NCBI RefSeq assembly: GCF_039535095.1
Contig: NZ_BAAAWN010000001.1
Location: 4,774,001 to 4,838,000 of the forward strand
Length of the DNA: 64,000 bases
Source of the DNA: Arthrobacter ramosus
GTDB taxonomy: Bacteria; Actinomycetota; Actinomycetes; Actinomycetales; Micrococcaceae
Reading direction: 5' to 3'
The notes under the pieces were generated by a model that had not been told where the DNA came from, did no database searches, and worked only from the letters and a program-made list of their open reading frames with translations. The stretch's first letter is position 1. Every line of letters begins with the position of its first letter. Below, piece by piece: positions 11,153 through 19,225 of the stretch. The position numbers were made by a program, and so were the translations under genes.

Positions 11153-11656
11153 CTAGTTTGGCTCCGCCGGGAGGCGCCACAGCTTGAGGATTCGGCGAAT
11201 GGTGTGGTTGCCTTCCGGCGCCATGTCCACCAGCGCGATCTGGTCGAGCACGACGGCGTCACCCGGCTTGGGGCGCTTGCCGTCGTGATGCGAAATATGC
11301 GGGCGGTAGTGCTCCATGACGTAGCGCGGGGTTGCCACGCGCCCTCCGACGCTTGCCACAGCGTCGAACAACTCCTCGTGCAGGCCCTGCAAAACGGGAT
11401 GGTGTTCCACGAGGCTGACCGGGATGGACCCTTGGTGACCGAATCCGGCGTCGGGCCCTACCGTGAGATCCGCCCCTAAGGCGCCCATCGCGGGCGCCGT
11501 GACGAGCTCGCCGAGGCGCGCGGCGACGTCGTCATCATCATCGGAGGGATCGACGTCGAACCTCAACAATGTGATGTGCAGCGGCCAGTCACTACGCGGG
11601 AAGACCAGCCCGTCAGCCACGGCTTCGACGAACGCCACCAGAATCAGGTTCCGCAT
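11153..11656 (-). CDS. 2'-5' RNA ligase-family (2H phosphoesterase) protein
   Basis: 167 aa with the two histidine motifs of the 2H phosphoesterase superfamily: HITLLRF near residue 29 and HYRPHISHH near residue 128. The family includes ThpR, which handles 2',3'-cyclic or 2'-5' RNA ends, but substrates vary. ATG 11654-11656 is preferred; a GTG 33 bases upstream would add eleven unconserved residues. It is convergent with pgm, six bases apart. The cellular role is not evident from the neighbours. Confidence 0.75.
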   Translation of the reverse strand: MRNLILVAFVEAVADGLVFPRSDWPLHITLLRFDVDPSDDDDDVAARLGELVTAPAMGALGADLTVGPDAGFGHQGSIPVSLVEHHPVLQGLHEELFDAVASVGGRVATPRYVMEHYRPHISHHDGKRPKPGDAVVLDQIALVDMAPEGNHTIRRILKLWRLPAEPN

Positions 11657-11698
11657 AAGGAAATTTTGCCACCGCAGCGCCACTCCCACTCACCAGAC

Positions 11699-11844
11699 GT
11701 GAGCGAGCGTTGTCGGAAAAGGCCCTAAAAGTGAGCGAGGGTCGGTCGAGGAAAACGCTCGCTCAGATATACGGCCTCACGGACCGACGCTCGCTCAGAT
11801 ATACCGCCATAAGCGCGAACGCCCGCTCACAAGAGTGAGCGGGC
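11699..11844. repeat. Cluster of GTGAGCGAG / CTCGCTCAC repeat motifs
   Basis: This intergenic block holds the motif GTGAGCGAG directly (11699, 11731) and its complement in an 18-bp exact direct repeat (11755-11772 and 11787-11804, ending gatatac). It ends in a 10-bp perfect hairpin gcccgctcac / gtgagcgggc (11821-11844, 4-nt loop). A related copy of the 11715-11743 portion reappears on the far side of the insertion sequence at 13368-13398, so the insertion sequence has probably split this repeat block. Confidence 0.8.
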
Positions 11845-11902
11845 CCCTCATCGTCAAGCTGGTTGTGAGTCATTCATGACCTGTTGATTGAAGGAGCCGG
11901 CG

Positions 11903-12307
11903 ATGGCCGTTGATAACAAGGGTTTCACGCGTGAAGAGATCCGTGAGTTCATGCATGAGTACTATTTGCAGCCGCACGGGTCGAGGAAGGTGTGGCTTGC
12001 CTCGACGTCTGTTTCCGAGTGGACGTTCCGCCGGTGGCGCAAGATGATGGTCCAGGGCGATATCGACCGTGGCCTGATTCCGCGGGAGCATGGAGGCATG
12101 GTCCCTACAAATCGTGAGCTCTCCGCGTTTGAAAAAGCACGCGCGAAGGAAATGGCTGCCCACCGTGCCGAAGTCGAAAGACTCCAGAAGCGGGTGCGGG
12201 AGCTGGAGGATACGAATTCCGCGCTGGGAAAAGCTATCGGGCTCTTGCACGACTTGAGCGTGCCAGAGCCCGATACAACCCCGACGAGCGCTCAGAACGG
12301 TTCGTAG
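11903..12307 (+). CDS. IS3-type transposase OrfA
   Basis: 134 aa, the DNA-binding subunit of the element. The N-terminal 55 residues form a helix-turn-helix-like region (STSVSEWTFRRWRKMM). Residues about 75-115 form a coiled coil (VERLQKRVRELEDTNSALGK) that probably mediates multimerisation, as in other IS3 OrfA proteins. ATG 11903 is set by the aaggag site 7 bases upstream. The heptamer GGGAAAA at 12226-12232, in frame as G GGA AAA, allows -1 slippage into OrfB before the OrfA stop at 12305. Confidence 0.85.
   Translation: MAVDNKGFTREEIREFMHEYYLQPHGSRKVWLASTSVSEWTFRRWRKMMVQGDIDRGLIPREHGGMVPTNRELSAFEKARAKEMAAHRAEVERLQKRVRELEDTNSALGKAIGLLHDLSVPEPDTTPTSAQNGS
12226..12232 (+). promoter_or_regulatory. 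Candidate -1 programmed frameshift site
   Basis: GGGAAAA is positioned as G GGA AAA in the orfA frame, fitting the X XXY YYZ rule. The orfB frame is -1 relative to orfA and is open from well before this point to its stop, so slippage would give an OrfAB fusion, as in IS3 elements generally. Confidence 0.6.
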
Positions 12308-12333
12308 CGGCCGAGAACAGCCTGGTCCTGGAG

Positions 12334-13329
12334 TTGCGTGTGATCATCGGCTCCCAGCGGACAGCGCTCGAGCTGGCGGGCGTGTCGCGCGGGACCTGGC
12401 ATTACCGGTCCAATCCCCGTCCGGCGGTGCAGGACCCGATCCACCAGGCCGACCGGGCCTACGAATGCCGGATCAGCACCGCGCATCACGACCGGATCCT
12501 GGGGCTCATCCTGGCCGGCTGGGAGAAGGGCAACTCCGTCGACCATGCCTTCGCCACCGCTTGGGACAACGGCGTGCTGCTCGCCTCCAACCGCACGTGG
12601 TGGCGGATCGCGGCAGGGCACGAGGATCAGCAGGCCCGCCCCATCATCCCGCGCAAGCGTGGGGTCAAGCGCGGCTCCTCTGAGATGCCGGTGGTCAAGG
12701 CCACCGGACCCTGCCAGGTCTGGTCCTGGGACATCACGGACATCTATTCAAAGTGGCAGGGGAAGGTTTTCAAGGTGTACTCCATCATGGACATCTTCTC
12801 CCGGGAGATCGTCGGCTGGCGGGCGGAGGAACGCGAGTCCGACCACCTCGCCGCGGAGATGTTCACGACAGCCATCGCCCGGCACGGCGCCCCGCTCATC
12901 GTGCATGCCGATTCAGGCCCGGCCATGAGATCAAACCTGCTCCGTGACACCCTCACCGTCCACGGCGTGGAACTCAGCCATAACCGCCCCTACGTCTCCA
13001 ACGACAATCCCTTCTCGGAGTCAGGCTTTCGCACGATGAAATACCGGCCCCGCTACCCCCGGATCTTTGACGATCTCGATACCGCCAGGGAATACCTCAC
13101 CGGCTATGTGCACTGGTACAGCACCGATCACAAACACTCCGGTATCGCGCTGTTCTCACCATCACAAGTCCACGACGGCTCGTGGAAAGAGCTCTGGGAC
13201 AAACGCGACAAAGTCCACCAGGACTACTACGAACGACACCCAGGAAGGTTCCGCCAACGACCCACCACACCGGCCCCCGCCACATACGTCGGGATCAACC
13301 TCCCCCAGACCAAACACCCCACAAAATAG
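12334..13329 (+). CDS. IS3-type transposase OrfB (DDE integrase domain)
   Basis: The catalytic part of the transposase, 331 aa if counted from TTG 12334. The DDE triad is intact: Asp133 in WSWDITDI, Asp193 in HADSGP and Glu229 in NPFSESGF, with the classical 35-residue spacing between the last two. The region SNDNPFSESGFRTMKYRP is characteristic of IS3-family OrfB. No stop or frameshift is seen, so the element may be active. The TTG has no clear ribosome-binding site, and the frame is open upstream to the slippage site at 12226. The natural product is therefore probably the OrfAB fusion. Confidence 0.88.
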   Translation: MRVIIGSQRTALELAGVSRGTWHYRSNPRPAVQDPIHQADRAYECRISTAHHDRILGLILAGWEKGNSVDHAFATAWDNGVLLASNRTWWRIAAGHEDQQARPIIPRKRGVKRGSSEMPVVKATGPCQVWSWDITDIYSKWQGKVFKVYSIMDIFSREIVGWRAEERESDHLAAEMFTTAIARHGAPLIVHADSGPAMRSNLLRDTLTVHGVELSHNRPYVSNDNPFSESGFRTMKYRPRYPRIFDDLDTAREYLTGYVHWYSTDHKHSGIALFSPSQVHDGSWKELWDKRDKVHQDYYERHPGRFRQRPTTPAPATYVGINLPQTKHPTK

Positions 13330-13367
13330 CCCAGTGACTCCACACAGCTTGACAATTCTCGGGCGTT

Positions 13368-13398
13368 GGCGAAAAGGACGTCAAAAGTGAGCGAGGGT
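13368..13398. repeat. Second copy of the GTGAGCGAGGGT repeat, right of the IS
   Basis: The segment from gcgaaaagg to agtgagcgagggt repeats, with a few differences, the segment at 11715-11743 left of the insertion sequence. It touches the stop codon of the nitroreductase gene. Confidence 0.7.
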
Positions 13399-14003
13399 TA
13401 GACGGTGCGGACGACGTCCTCGTAGGCGAACTTCGGCTTGGCTTCGCCGAAGGCGTCCGGACCCGGCTGGCCGATGTTGACCACGAGGAAGCTCTTCTGG
13501 TCCCCGGCCGGGAAGAACTCGGTGTCGATCGCAGCGAAGTCGGCACCGGTCATGGGGCCGGCAGCGAAGCCGAGCGAGCGGACGGCGATGATGAAGTAGC
13601 CGGCCTGCAGGTGGGCGTTGTTGTTGCCCGTGGTTGCGGTGAACTCGGGGTTGGCGTCGTACATGGCCTTCGGGGCGGAGTAGACCGGGAGGAACTTGTC
13701 CCACTGCTCGTGCCAAGCGGTGTCGTAGGAGAGCACGGCAACGAGCGGAGCAGAAGCGGTCTTGGCCTTGTTGCCCGGAGAGAGGGTCTCGACGAGCTTG
13801 GCGCGGGCCTCGTCCGAACGGACGTAAGTGACGCGCAGCGGCTGGGAGTTGAACGCCGTCGGTCCGAACTTGGTCAGTTCGTAAATGGCCCGTGCCTGCT
13901 CCTCGGAGACCTCACCGGCAAAGGAGTTGGCAGTGCGGGCTTCGGCAAAGATGGCGTCGACTGCTGCGGCGTCAATCACTGCTTCTTCGTGGGCGATCGT
14001 CAT
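13398..14003 (-). CDS. Nitroreductase-family protein, RutE/HadB-like (malonic semialdehyde reductase type)
   Basis: 201-aa FMN-dependent oxidoreductase of the nitroreductase fold. It contains the family segments YELTKFGPTAFNSQPLRVTYV (flavin and substrate side), ETLSPGNKAKTASAPL and LQAGYFIIAVRSLGFAAGPMTG. These match the RutE/HadB subgroup rather than classical NfsB. RutE reduces malonic semialdehyde in pyrimidine breakdown; the divergent uracil permease supports, but does not prove, such a role. ATG 14001-14003 is set by a gaaagg site; longer in-frame extensions exist but have no conserved residues. Confidence 0.8.
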   Translation of the reverse strand: MTIAHEEAVIDAAAVDAIFAEARTANSFAGEVSEEQARAIYELTKFGPTAFNSQPLRVTYVRSDEARAKLVETLSPGNKAKTASAPLVAVLSYDTAWHEQWDKFLPVYSAPKAMYDANPEFTATTGNNNAHLQAGYFIIAVRSLGFAAGPMTGADFAAIDTEFFPAGDQKSFLVVNIGQPGPDAFGEAKPKFAYEDVVRTV

Positions 14004-14190
14004 TCGCGTACCTTTCGCTGTGCCCGCAGCCGTGGACGGCCGGGCGCTTATGCTTTCCATGGTTGCAACTTCAACTTCGCCGCGCCTCTTCCCGTGAAGC
14101 CACGTGACGTTCCACACAGCGGAATCGGCAGGTCGTCCGGGCGGTAAGGTTGCACCCGGACAATCACAACTTCAGGGAAGGCTCCCGTCG

Positions 14191-15543
14191 ATGAGCATGC
14201 TCGGAACCAAATGGAAGCTGCACGGCAACGGCAAGACGATCCGGCCGGGACACGTGGTGGCACCCGAGGAGCGGCTGGCGTGGCCGTTGACCATCGGCGT
14301 CGGCATGCAGCACGTCGTCGCGATGTTCGGAGCCACCTTCCTGGTGCCCATCATCACGGGCATGCCACCGGCCACCACACTGCTCTTTTCCGGCATCGGC
14401 ACTCTGTTGTTCCTGATCATCACCAAGGGCCGGGTACCCAGCTACCTTGGTTCGAGCTTTGCTTTCATCGCCCCTATCCTGGCGTCCCAGCAGCAGTTCG
14501 GCGTTCCCGGCGCGCTGGGCGGAGTGGTGCTTGCCGGCGTCGTACTGGCGCTTGTCGGCGCGGTGGTGCAGAAGTTCGGCGCTGAGTGGATCAACCGGAC
14601 GATGCCGCCTATTGTCACGGGCGCAATCGTCGCCCTGATCGGCCTGAATTTGGCGCCGGCCGCAAAGGCGAACTTCGACAAGGCCCCGGTCACCGCCCTC
14701 GTGACGCTGGTGACGATCATCCTGGTGAGCGTCTTGTTCCGCGGCATTCTGGGCCGTTTGAGCATCCTGGTTGGCGTGGTGGTGGGTTACCTTACCGCCA
14801 TGGCGGGCGGCGAAGTGGACTACTCCAAGATGGACTCGGCCTCGTGGATCGGCCTGCCGCACTTCCAGACTCCCGAGTTCCACCTCGGCGTCGTGGGCTT
14901 GTTCGTGCCGGTTGTCTTGGTGCTCGTGGCCGAGAACGTGGGGCACGTGAAGTCCGTGGCCGCGATGACTGGCCGAAACCTCGATGACGTCTCCGGCCGC
15001 GCGTTGATCGCAGACGGTGTCGCGACGGTCCTCGCCGGATTCGGCGGCGGCTCAGGCACCACCACCTATGCCGAGAACATCGGCGTCATGGCGGCCACGA
15101 AGGTCTACTCGACGGCGGCCTACTGGGTTGCCGGTGCCTTCGCCATCCTCCTGAGTTTCTCGCCCAAGTTCGGCGAACTGATTGCCACCGTTCCCGCTGG
15201 GGTGCTCGGCGGTGCCGCGACCATGCTCTACGGGATGATCGGCGTCCTGGGCGTGAAGATCTGGGTGCAGAACAAGGTCAACTTTTCCAACCCCATCAAC
15301 CTGACCACGGCCGCGGTTGCTTTGATTGTCGGGATCGCGGATTACACGTGGACCATCGGCGAACTCAAGTTCACGGGCATCGCACTGGGCTCGGCCGCTG
15401 CTTTGGTGGTCTACCACGGCATGAAGGGCATAGCCCGTTGGCGCGGGACGGTCGCCGAGCCGGAGATGGAGATGGCAGGGCTGCCGCCGGCGGCGAAGGC
15501 AGCGATGAACGCGGCGGCAAAGAGGAGCGGGAAGAAGAAGTAG
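14191..15543 (+). CDS. Uracil/xanthine-type nucleobase permease (NCS2 family)
   Basis: 450-aa membrane transporter, probably a uracil:proton symporter. Signatures are PLTIGVGMQHVVAMFGATFLVP at the N-terminus, the substrate-side motif VAENVGHVKSVAAMTGR and GSGTTTYAENIGVMAATKVYS, which match UraA. About 12-14 hydrophobic segments are seen, and the C-terminus is Lys/Arg-rich. ATG 14191 has agggaagg 9 bases upstream; an earlier start at 14104 would add a polar 29-residue leader and is less likely. The gene is divergent from the RutE-like reductase with 187 bases between, a sensible place for shared control. Confidence 0.88.
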   Translation: MSMLGTKWKLHGNGKTIRPGHVVAPEERLAWPLTIGVGMQHVVAMFGATFLVPIITGMPPATTLLFSGIGTLLFLIITKGRVPSYLGSSFAFIAPILASQQQFGVPGALGGVVLAGVVLALVGAVVQKFGAEWINRTMPPIVTGAIVALIGLNLAPAAKANFDKAPVTALVTLVTIILVSVLFRGILGRLSILVGVVVGYLTAMAGGEVDYSKMDSASWIGLPHFQTPEFHLGVVGLFVPVVLVLVAENVGHVKSVAAMTGRNLDDVSGRALIADGVATVLAGFGGGSGTTTYAENIGVMAATKVYSTAAYWVAGAFAILLSFSPKFGELIATVPAGVLGGAATMLYGMIGVLGVKIWVQNKVNFSNPINLTTAAVALIVGIADYTWTIGELKFTGIALGSAAALVVYHGMKGIARWRGTVAEPEMEMAGLPPAAKAAMNAAAKRSGKKK

Positions 15544-15555
15544 GGGCTTCCATAA

Positions 15556-15588
15556 GTTCGGCGGGGAGGGTAGCCCTCCCCGCCGAAC
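15556..15588 (+). terminator. Hairpin between uracil permease and yqeY
   Basis: A perfect 15-bp stem (15556-15570 with 15574-15588) has a 3-nt loop and lies between two convergent genes. There is little T after it, so it probably acts on both transcripts with limited efficiency. Confidence 0.75.
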
Positions 15589-15594
15589 ACTTAG

Positions 15595-16059
15595 CTATGA
15601 CAGGCGCGCGCGGACAATCTCACTGACAGCCTTGCCGTCGAAGCGGCCAGCGACTTTTTCGGTGACCGGCTTCATGACGTAGCCCATGTGCATCAGGCTC
15701 AACTCCACGCCGTCGGCCTTCAGTGAGGCGATGGTCTCGTCAACAATGGACTCGACTTCTTCGGCGGTCAGTGGTTCCGGCAGGTAGGCCTCGATTACCT
15801 CGGCGTCCGCGATCTCCGTGGCTGCCCGCTCGGACTCTCCGGCCTCCTCGTAGAGGCGGGCGACCTCGTGATACTGGGAAGCCTCCTTTTGCAGCATGGC
15901 CGTGATCTGGGTGTCGTCCAGGTGGATCGGCGCCTGTCCGGCCTTCTCACGGGTGTCGATCTCACTCAGGACGTTGCGCGTGGCGTTCAGGGCGACGCGG
16001 TTGCCATCCTTCATATGGCTGACGACGTCTGCGTGCAGCCGCTCTTTCAAGGTGGACAT
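15595..16059 (-). CDS. yqeY: GatB/YqeY-domain protein
   Basis: 154 aa, the full length of the stand-alone YqeY family. It begins MSTLKERLHADVVSHMKDGN and contains the conserved TRNVLSEID segment, a helical bundle and the C-terminal DGKAVSEIVRARL tail. The domain resembles the tRNA-binding tail of GatB, but the function of YqeY itself is not established. ATG 16057-16059 has a gaggag ribosome-binding site. A large palindrome lies upstream of the gene, between it and glycerate kinase. Confidence 0.88.
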   Translation of the reverse strand: MSTLKERLHADVVSHMKDGNRVALNATRNVLSEIDTREKAGQAPIHLDDTQITAMLQKEASQYHEVARLYEEAGESERAATEIADAEVIEAYLPEPLTAEEVESIVDETIASLKADGVELSLMHMGYVMKPVTEKVAGRFDGKAVSEIVRARLS

Positions 16060-16221
16060 GGTGTGCTCCTCGATTCGATTTACCATGCTGGCCGGCTGCC
16101 AGCCCGGCAGGCGGTGACGGCGTCCCGGGCGGGGCCGTCGCATCGTAGGTGCATGGCAAAAGTCAGAGCCATGCTTTTGTACGTTAATTATCTGCCCGGT
16201 GACGCCGAGTAACCCAGTTGA

Positions 16222-16296
16222 ACATGCCCCCTCTTGGCACTCAGGAATGGACATATTCGCACTATGTCCATTCCTCGTTGCCAACGGGGGGCATGT
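16222..16296. repeat. 75-bp imperfect palindrome (ATGTCCATTCC type)
   Basis: The left arm from acatgccccc through aggaatggacata and the right arm from tatgtccattcct through gggggcatgt are reverse complements with a few mismatches. The palindrome fills the spacer between glycerate kinase and yqeY, both on the minus strand. Only one copy is in the window. It could form a long hairpin in RNA or a cruciform in DNA. Confidence 0.85.
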
Positions 16297-16314
16297 CCCT
16301 TGATGGACCGGAAC

Positions 16315-17457
16315 TTAGACCCCTTCAAGCACCTGACTCGTAGCCCATGCAAGGTACTTGGCGGCGTTCGCTATGGCGTCCGCGGCGTCGGGCACGCCAT
16401 CCCGACGTTGTGCAATGTCGAGCAACTGCGCCGCGGCCACCACGCCGTGGCCGGCTAGTTCCTCGGGGGTCACCAGGATCCTGCCGGCCACCACAATCAC
16501 CGGAATGCCTTGCCCGTGGGCCGAATCCGCGAGAGCAATGGGTGCCTTGCCTGTCAGCGACTGCGAGTCCATGGATCCTTCGCCGGTGATCACCAGGTCC
16601 GCGCCGCCGAGCTGTTCGGGAAGCCCCGTCAGTCCCGCTACGAGGGCGAACCCGCCTTCCAGCGTCGCCTGGGTGAAGGCCAAGAACGACGCCGGGAATC
16701 CGCCGGCCGCTCCGGCACCGGGAACGTTGACGTCCTGTCCGCCCGCCTCCCGCAGCAGGGAAGCCCAGTTGCGCAGGCCGGCGTCGAGCAGTTCCACCGC
16801 CTCCTCGTCCGCGCCCTTTTGCGGGCCGAAAACATGCGCGGCGCCGTCGCTGCCGAAGAGGGGATTCTGGACGTCGACGGCGATCCGGAACCTCACCGCG
16901 GTCAGGCGCGGATCCAGCCCGGAGACGTCGAGGGACACGACGTCGGCGAGCGAGCCACCGCCGAGCGGAACCACATTTCCGGCCGCGTCCAGGGGCTTGA
17001 GTCCGAGCGCACGCAACGCGCCGCTGCCGCCGTCGGACATCGCGGAACCGCCCACACCGAGCACAATCTCGGTGGCTCCGGCGTCGAGCGCCGCGGCGAT
17101 GAGCTGGCCGCAACCGTAGCTGTGGGCGCGCAAGGCGTTCTCCGGCGTCGGCTCCATGTGTGCCAATCCGGACGCCTGTGCGGTTTCGATCACCGCGATG
17201 GCTCCGCCGAAAGCATTTTGCCGGATGGCCCACGCAGCGCCCACCGGTTTGAGAATGGGGCCGACGACGGCATTGATCCGCTCTTCGTAGCCTGCCGCCA
17301 CAGCTGCTTCCAGTGTTCCTTCGCCCCCGTCGGCTATGGGAAATTGCGTCACCACGGCATCCGGATACACGCGCAATGCCCCTTCGGCCATCGCCGAAGC
17401 CGCTTCTGCGGCGGTGAGGGAACCTTTGAACTTGTCCGGGGCAATCAGGATGCGCAT
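16315..17457 (-). CDS. Glycerate kinase
   Basis: Phosphorylates D-glycerate with ATP; family members make 2- or 3-phosphoglycerate. The protein is 380 aa, the full length of the GarK/GlxK family. The N-terminus MRILIAPDKFKGSLTAAEAA and the downstream IADGGEGTLEA are family hallmarks, as are GVGGSAMSDGGSGAL and ITGEGSMDSQSLTGKAP. No glyoxylate-pathway genes adjoin it, so its source of glycerate is not shown here. It runs divergently from the DGPF gene. Confidence 0.92.
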   Translation of the reverse strand: MRILIAPDKFKGSLTAAEAASAMAEGALRVYPDAVVTQFPIADGGEGTLEAAVAAGYEERINAVVGPILKPVGAAWAIRQNAFGGAIAVIETAQASGLAHMEPTPENALRAHSYGCGQLIAAALDAGATEIVLGVGGSAMSDGGSGALRALGLKPLDAAGNVVPLGGGSLADVVSLDVSGLDPRLTAVRFRIAVDVQNPLFGSDGAAHVFGPQKGADEEAVELLDAGLRNWASLLREAGGQDVNVPGAGAAGGFPASFLAFTQATLEGGFALVAGLTGLPEQLGGADLVITGEGSMDSQSLTGKAPIALADSAHGQGIPVIVVAGRILVTPEELAGHGVVAAAQLLDIAQRRDGVPDAADAIANAAKYLAWATSQVLEGV

Positions 17458-17589
17458 GCTCCCATCCTGCCAGCGGGGCTAAGCTTTTCGCAGATTCGTA
17501 CGTGGAGATGTCGAAAACAGCTCACGCCGTTCGTGTAGAGGGTGAGACGCGGGCAAGGTGCCGGCGCCACATCCCAAGGAGGAACAGTC

Positions 17590-17940
17590 ATGTCACGCTA
17601 TCTGCTCAGCATCTACCAGCCCGACGGCCCCGCCCCGGAGCCCGAAGTCCTCAACAAAATCATGGCCGATCTTGACGTCCTGAACCAGGAAATGCGAGAC
17701 GCCGGCGCCTGGGTTTTCACGGGCGGCCTGCACCCCGCCAGCACCTCCACGGTGGTACGTGTGAACGACGGCGAAGTACTCACCACCGACGGCCCCTTCG
17801 CCGAGGCCAAGGAACACGTGGGCGGCCTGTGGGTGATCGAAGCCCCGGACCTGGACGTGGCACTTGGCTGGGGGCGCAAAGCCGCCCAAGCCACCACGCT
17901 GCCAATCGAGGTCCGGCCGTTCGCGGGCTACCGGGAATAG
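17590..17940 (+). CDS. YCII-related DGPF-domain protein
   Basis: 116-aa small cytoplasmic protein of the YCII-related superfamily. It has the eponymous DGPF motif in LTTDGPFAEAKEHVGGLWV, and a DLDVALGW helix follows. ATG 17590 is preceded by aaggagg with good spacing. Eight bases downstream begins an ECF42-type sigma factor. DGPF proteins are characteristically encoded next to ECF42 sigma factors and are probably regulated by them or part of their signalling. The biochemical activity of DGPF proteins is unproven. Confidence 0.85.
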   Translation: MSRYLLSIYQPDGPAPEPEVLNKIMADLDVLNQEMRDAGAWVFTGGLHPASTSTVVRVNDGEVLTTDGPFAEAKEHVGGLWVIEAPDLDVALGWGRKAAQATTLPIEVRPFAGYRE

Positions 17941-17947
17941 TTTCCCC

Positions 17948-19225
17948 ATGGTCCATATTTCTGAGATCGGACAAATATTCCGCGAAGAGTATGGACGCTC
18001 CGTGGCTGTCCTGGTCCGCGTTTTGGGCAGCATCGATGCCGCCGAAGACGCGGTCCAGGACGCCTTCACCGAAGCCGTTGCACGTTGGCCCGACGCCGGG
18101 CTGCCGCCAAGCCCCGCGGGCTGGATCATCACCACGGCCCGCAACCGCGCCATCGACCGGCTCCGCCGCGAGGCCTCCGGCAGGGAGAAACTCGCCCAGG
18201 CCGCGCTCCTGCACGGCGATGAACGCGGCGATGAACCCGAAGGAATCGAGGTGGACACCGTGGAAGACGACCAGCTCCGGCTGATCTTTACGTGTTGCCA
18301 CCCCGCACTCAACGGGGCCGCGCAGGTGGCCCTGACACTCAAGCTCCTGGGCGGGCTCAGCACCGCCGAAATCGCCCACGCTTTCCTCGTCCCCGAGCCA
18401 ACCATGGCACAGCGCCTGGTGCGGGCGAAAGGAAAGATCCGCGACGCCCATATCCCCTACCGGGTACCGAGCGGGGCCGAGCTGCCGGAGCGGTTGAAGT
18501 CGGTGCTGGCGGTGGTCTACCTGGTCTTCAACGAGGGCTACGCGGCAAGTTCAGGGGCCGGGCTGGTGCGCGAAGACCTCTGCCGCGAGGCTATACGCCT
18601 CGGCCGGCTCATCATGGAACTCATGCCTGATGAGCCCGAAGCCAAAGGGCTCCTGGCACTCATGCTTCTGCTAAATGCCCGCCGCACAGCACGGACAAGT
18701 TCCGACGGCGGCATGGTGCTCCTCGCGGACCAGGACCGCAGCCTCTGGGATTCCGACCTAATAGCGGAAGGGCAACTGCTGGTGCGGCAATGCCTGAAGA
18801 GGAACCAGCCCGGACCGTACCAATTGCAAGCTGCCATCAACGCTGTGCACAGCGATACCGCACAACCCGCGGACACGGATTGGCGCCAAATCCTGGCGCT
18901 GTACGGGCAACTCCTGGCCATGGAGCCGACCCCGGTGATCGCCTTGAACAGGGCCATTGCCCTCGCGGAGGTGGAAGGACCCGCCGCGGGGCTTGCCGCC
19001 GTCGACGTGCTTGAACTGGGCAACTACTACCTGTTCCACGCCGTGCGGGCGGATCTCCTCCGACGCTTGGGCCGTGACGACGAAGCTGTCGCCGCCTACC
19101 GGGCAGCGCGGGAGCGCACCGATAACGACGCCGAGCGGGACTTCCTGGCGGCACGCGCCCGGGCGCTCACCACCATTGGCCCCGGCGCTGCAGCACCGAC
19201 TTCAGATGATCCGCCCGGTCGGTGA
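17948..19225 (+). CDS. ECF42-type RNA polymerase sigma factor
   Basis: 425 aa, far longer than a minimal ECF sigma factor. The sigma-2 region is GSIDAAEDAVQDAFTEAVARWP with the linker RNRAIDRLRREAS. Sigma-4 is GLSTAEIAHAFLVPEPTMAQRLVRAK. Residues 190-425 form the long helical TPR-like C-terminal extension (DUF6596 type) that defines ECF42 and replaces a separate anti-sigma factor. No anti-sigma gene is present. It follows the DGPF gene by seven bases, the usual arrangement. The 3' end overlaps the convergent gdpD gene by 59 bases. Confidence 0.88.
   Translation: MVHISEIGQIFREEYGRSVAVLVRVLGSIDAAEDAVQDAFTEAVARWPDAGLPPSPAGWIITTARNRAIDRLRREASGREKLAQAALLHGDERGDEPEGIEVDTVEDDQLRLIFTCCHPALNGAAQVALTLKLLGGLSTAEIAHAFLVPEPTMAQRLVRAKGKIRDAHIPYRVPSGAELPERLKSVLAVVYLVFNEGYAASSGAGLVREDLCREAIRLGRLIMELMPDEPEAKGLLALMLLLNARRTARTSSDGGMVLLADQDRSLWDSDLIAEGQLLVRQCLKRNQPGPYQLQAAINAVHSDTAQPADTDWRQILALYGQLLAMEPTPVIALNRAIALAEVEGPAAGLAAVDVLELGNYYLFHAVRADLLRRLGRDDEAVAAYRAARERTDNDAERDFLAARARALTTIGPGAAAPTSDDPPGR

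Larger units (their letters stand above)
11853..13353 (+). mobile_element. IS3-type insertion sequence (about 1.5 kb)
   Basis: Two overlapping-phase ORFs (orfA and a DDE orfB) are bounded by imperfect inverted repeats of about 22 bp. The left end 11853 reads gtcaagctggttgtgagtca and the right end, on the complementary strand from 13353, reads gtcaagctgtgtggagtca. No convincing target-site duplication is visible (flanks ctcatc and aattct), so the copy may be old or the ends may be off by a base or two. It lies between the 2H phosphoesterase and nitroreductase genes, inside a repeat cluster, and breaks no recognisable gene. Confidence 0.85.

Noticed and set aside
11821..11844. A rho-independent terminator
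   Set aside because: The 10-bp stem is perfect, but no T-run follows on either strand, and it belongs to the GTGAGCGAG repeat block.
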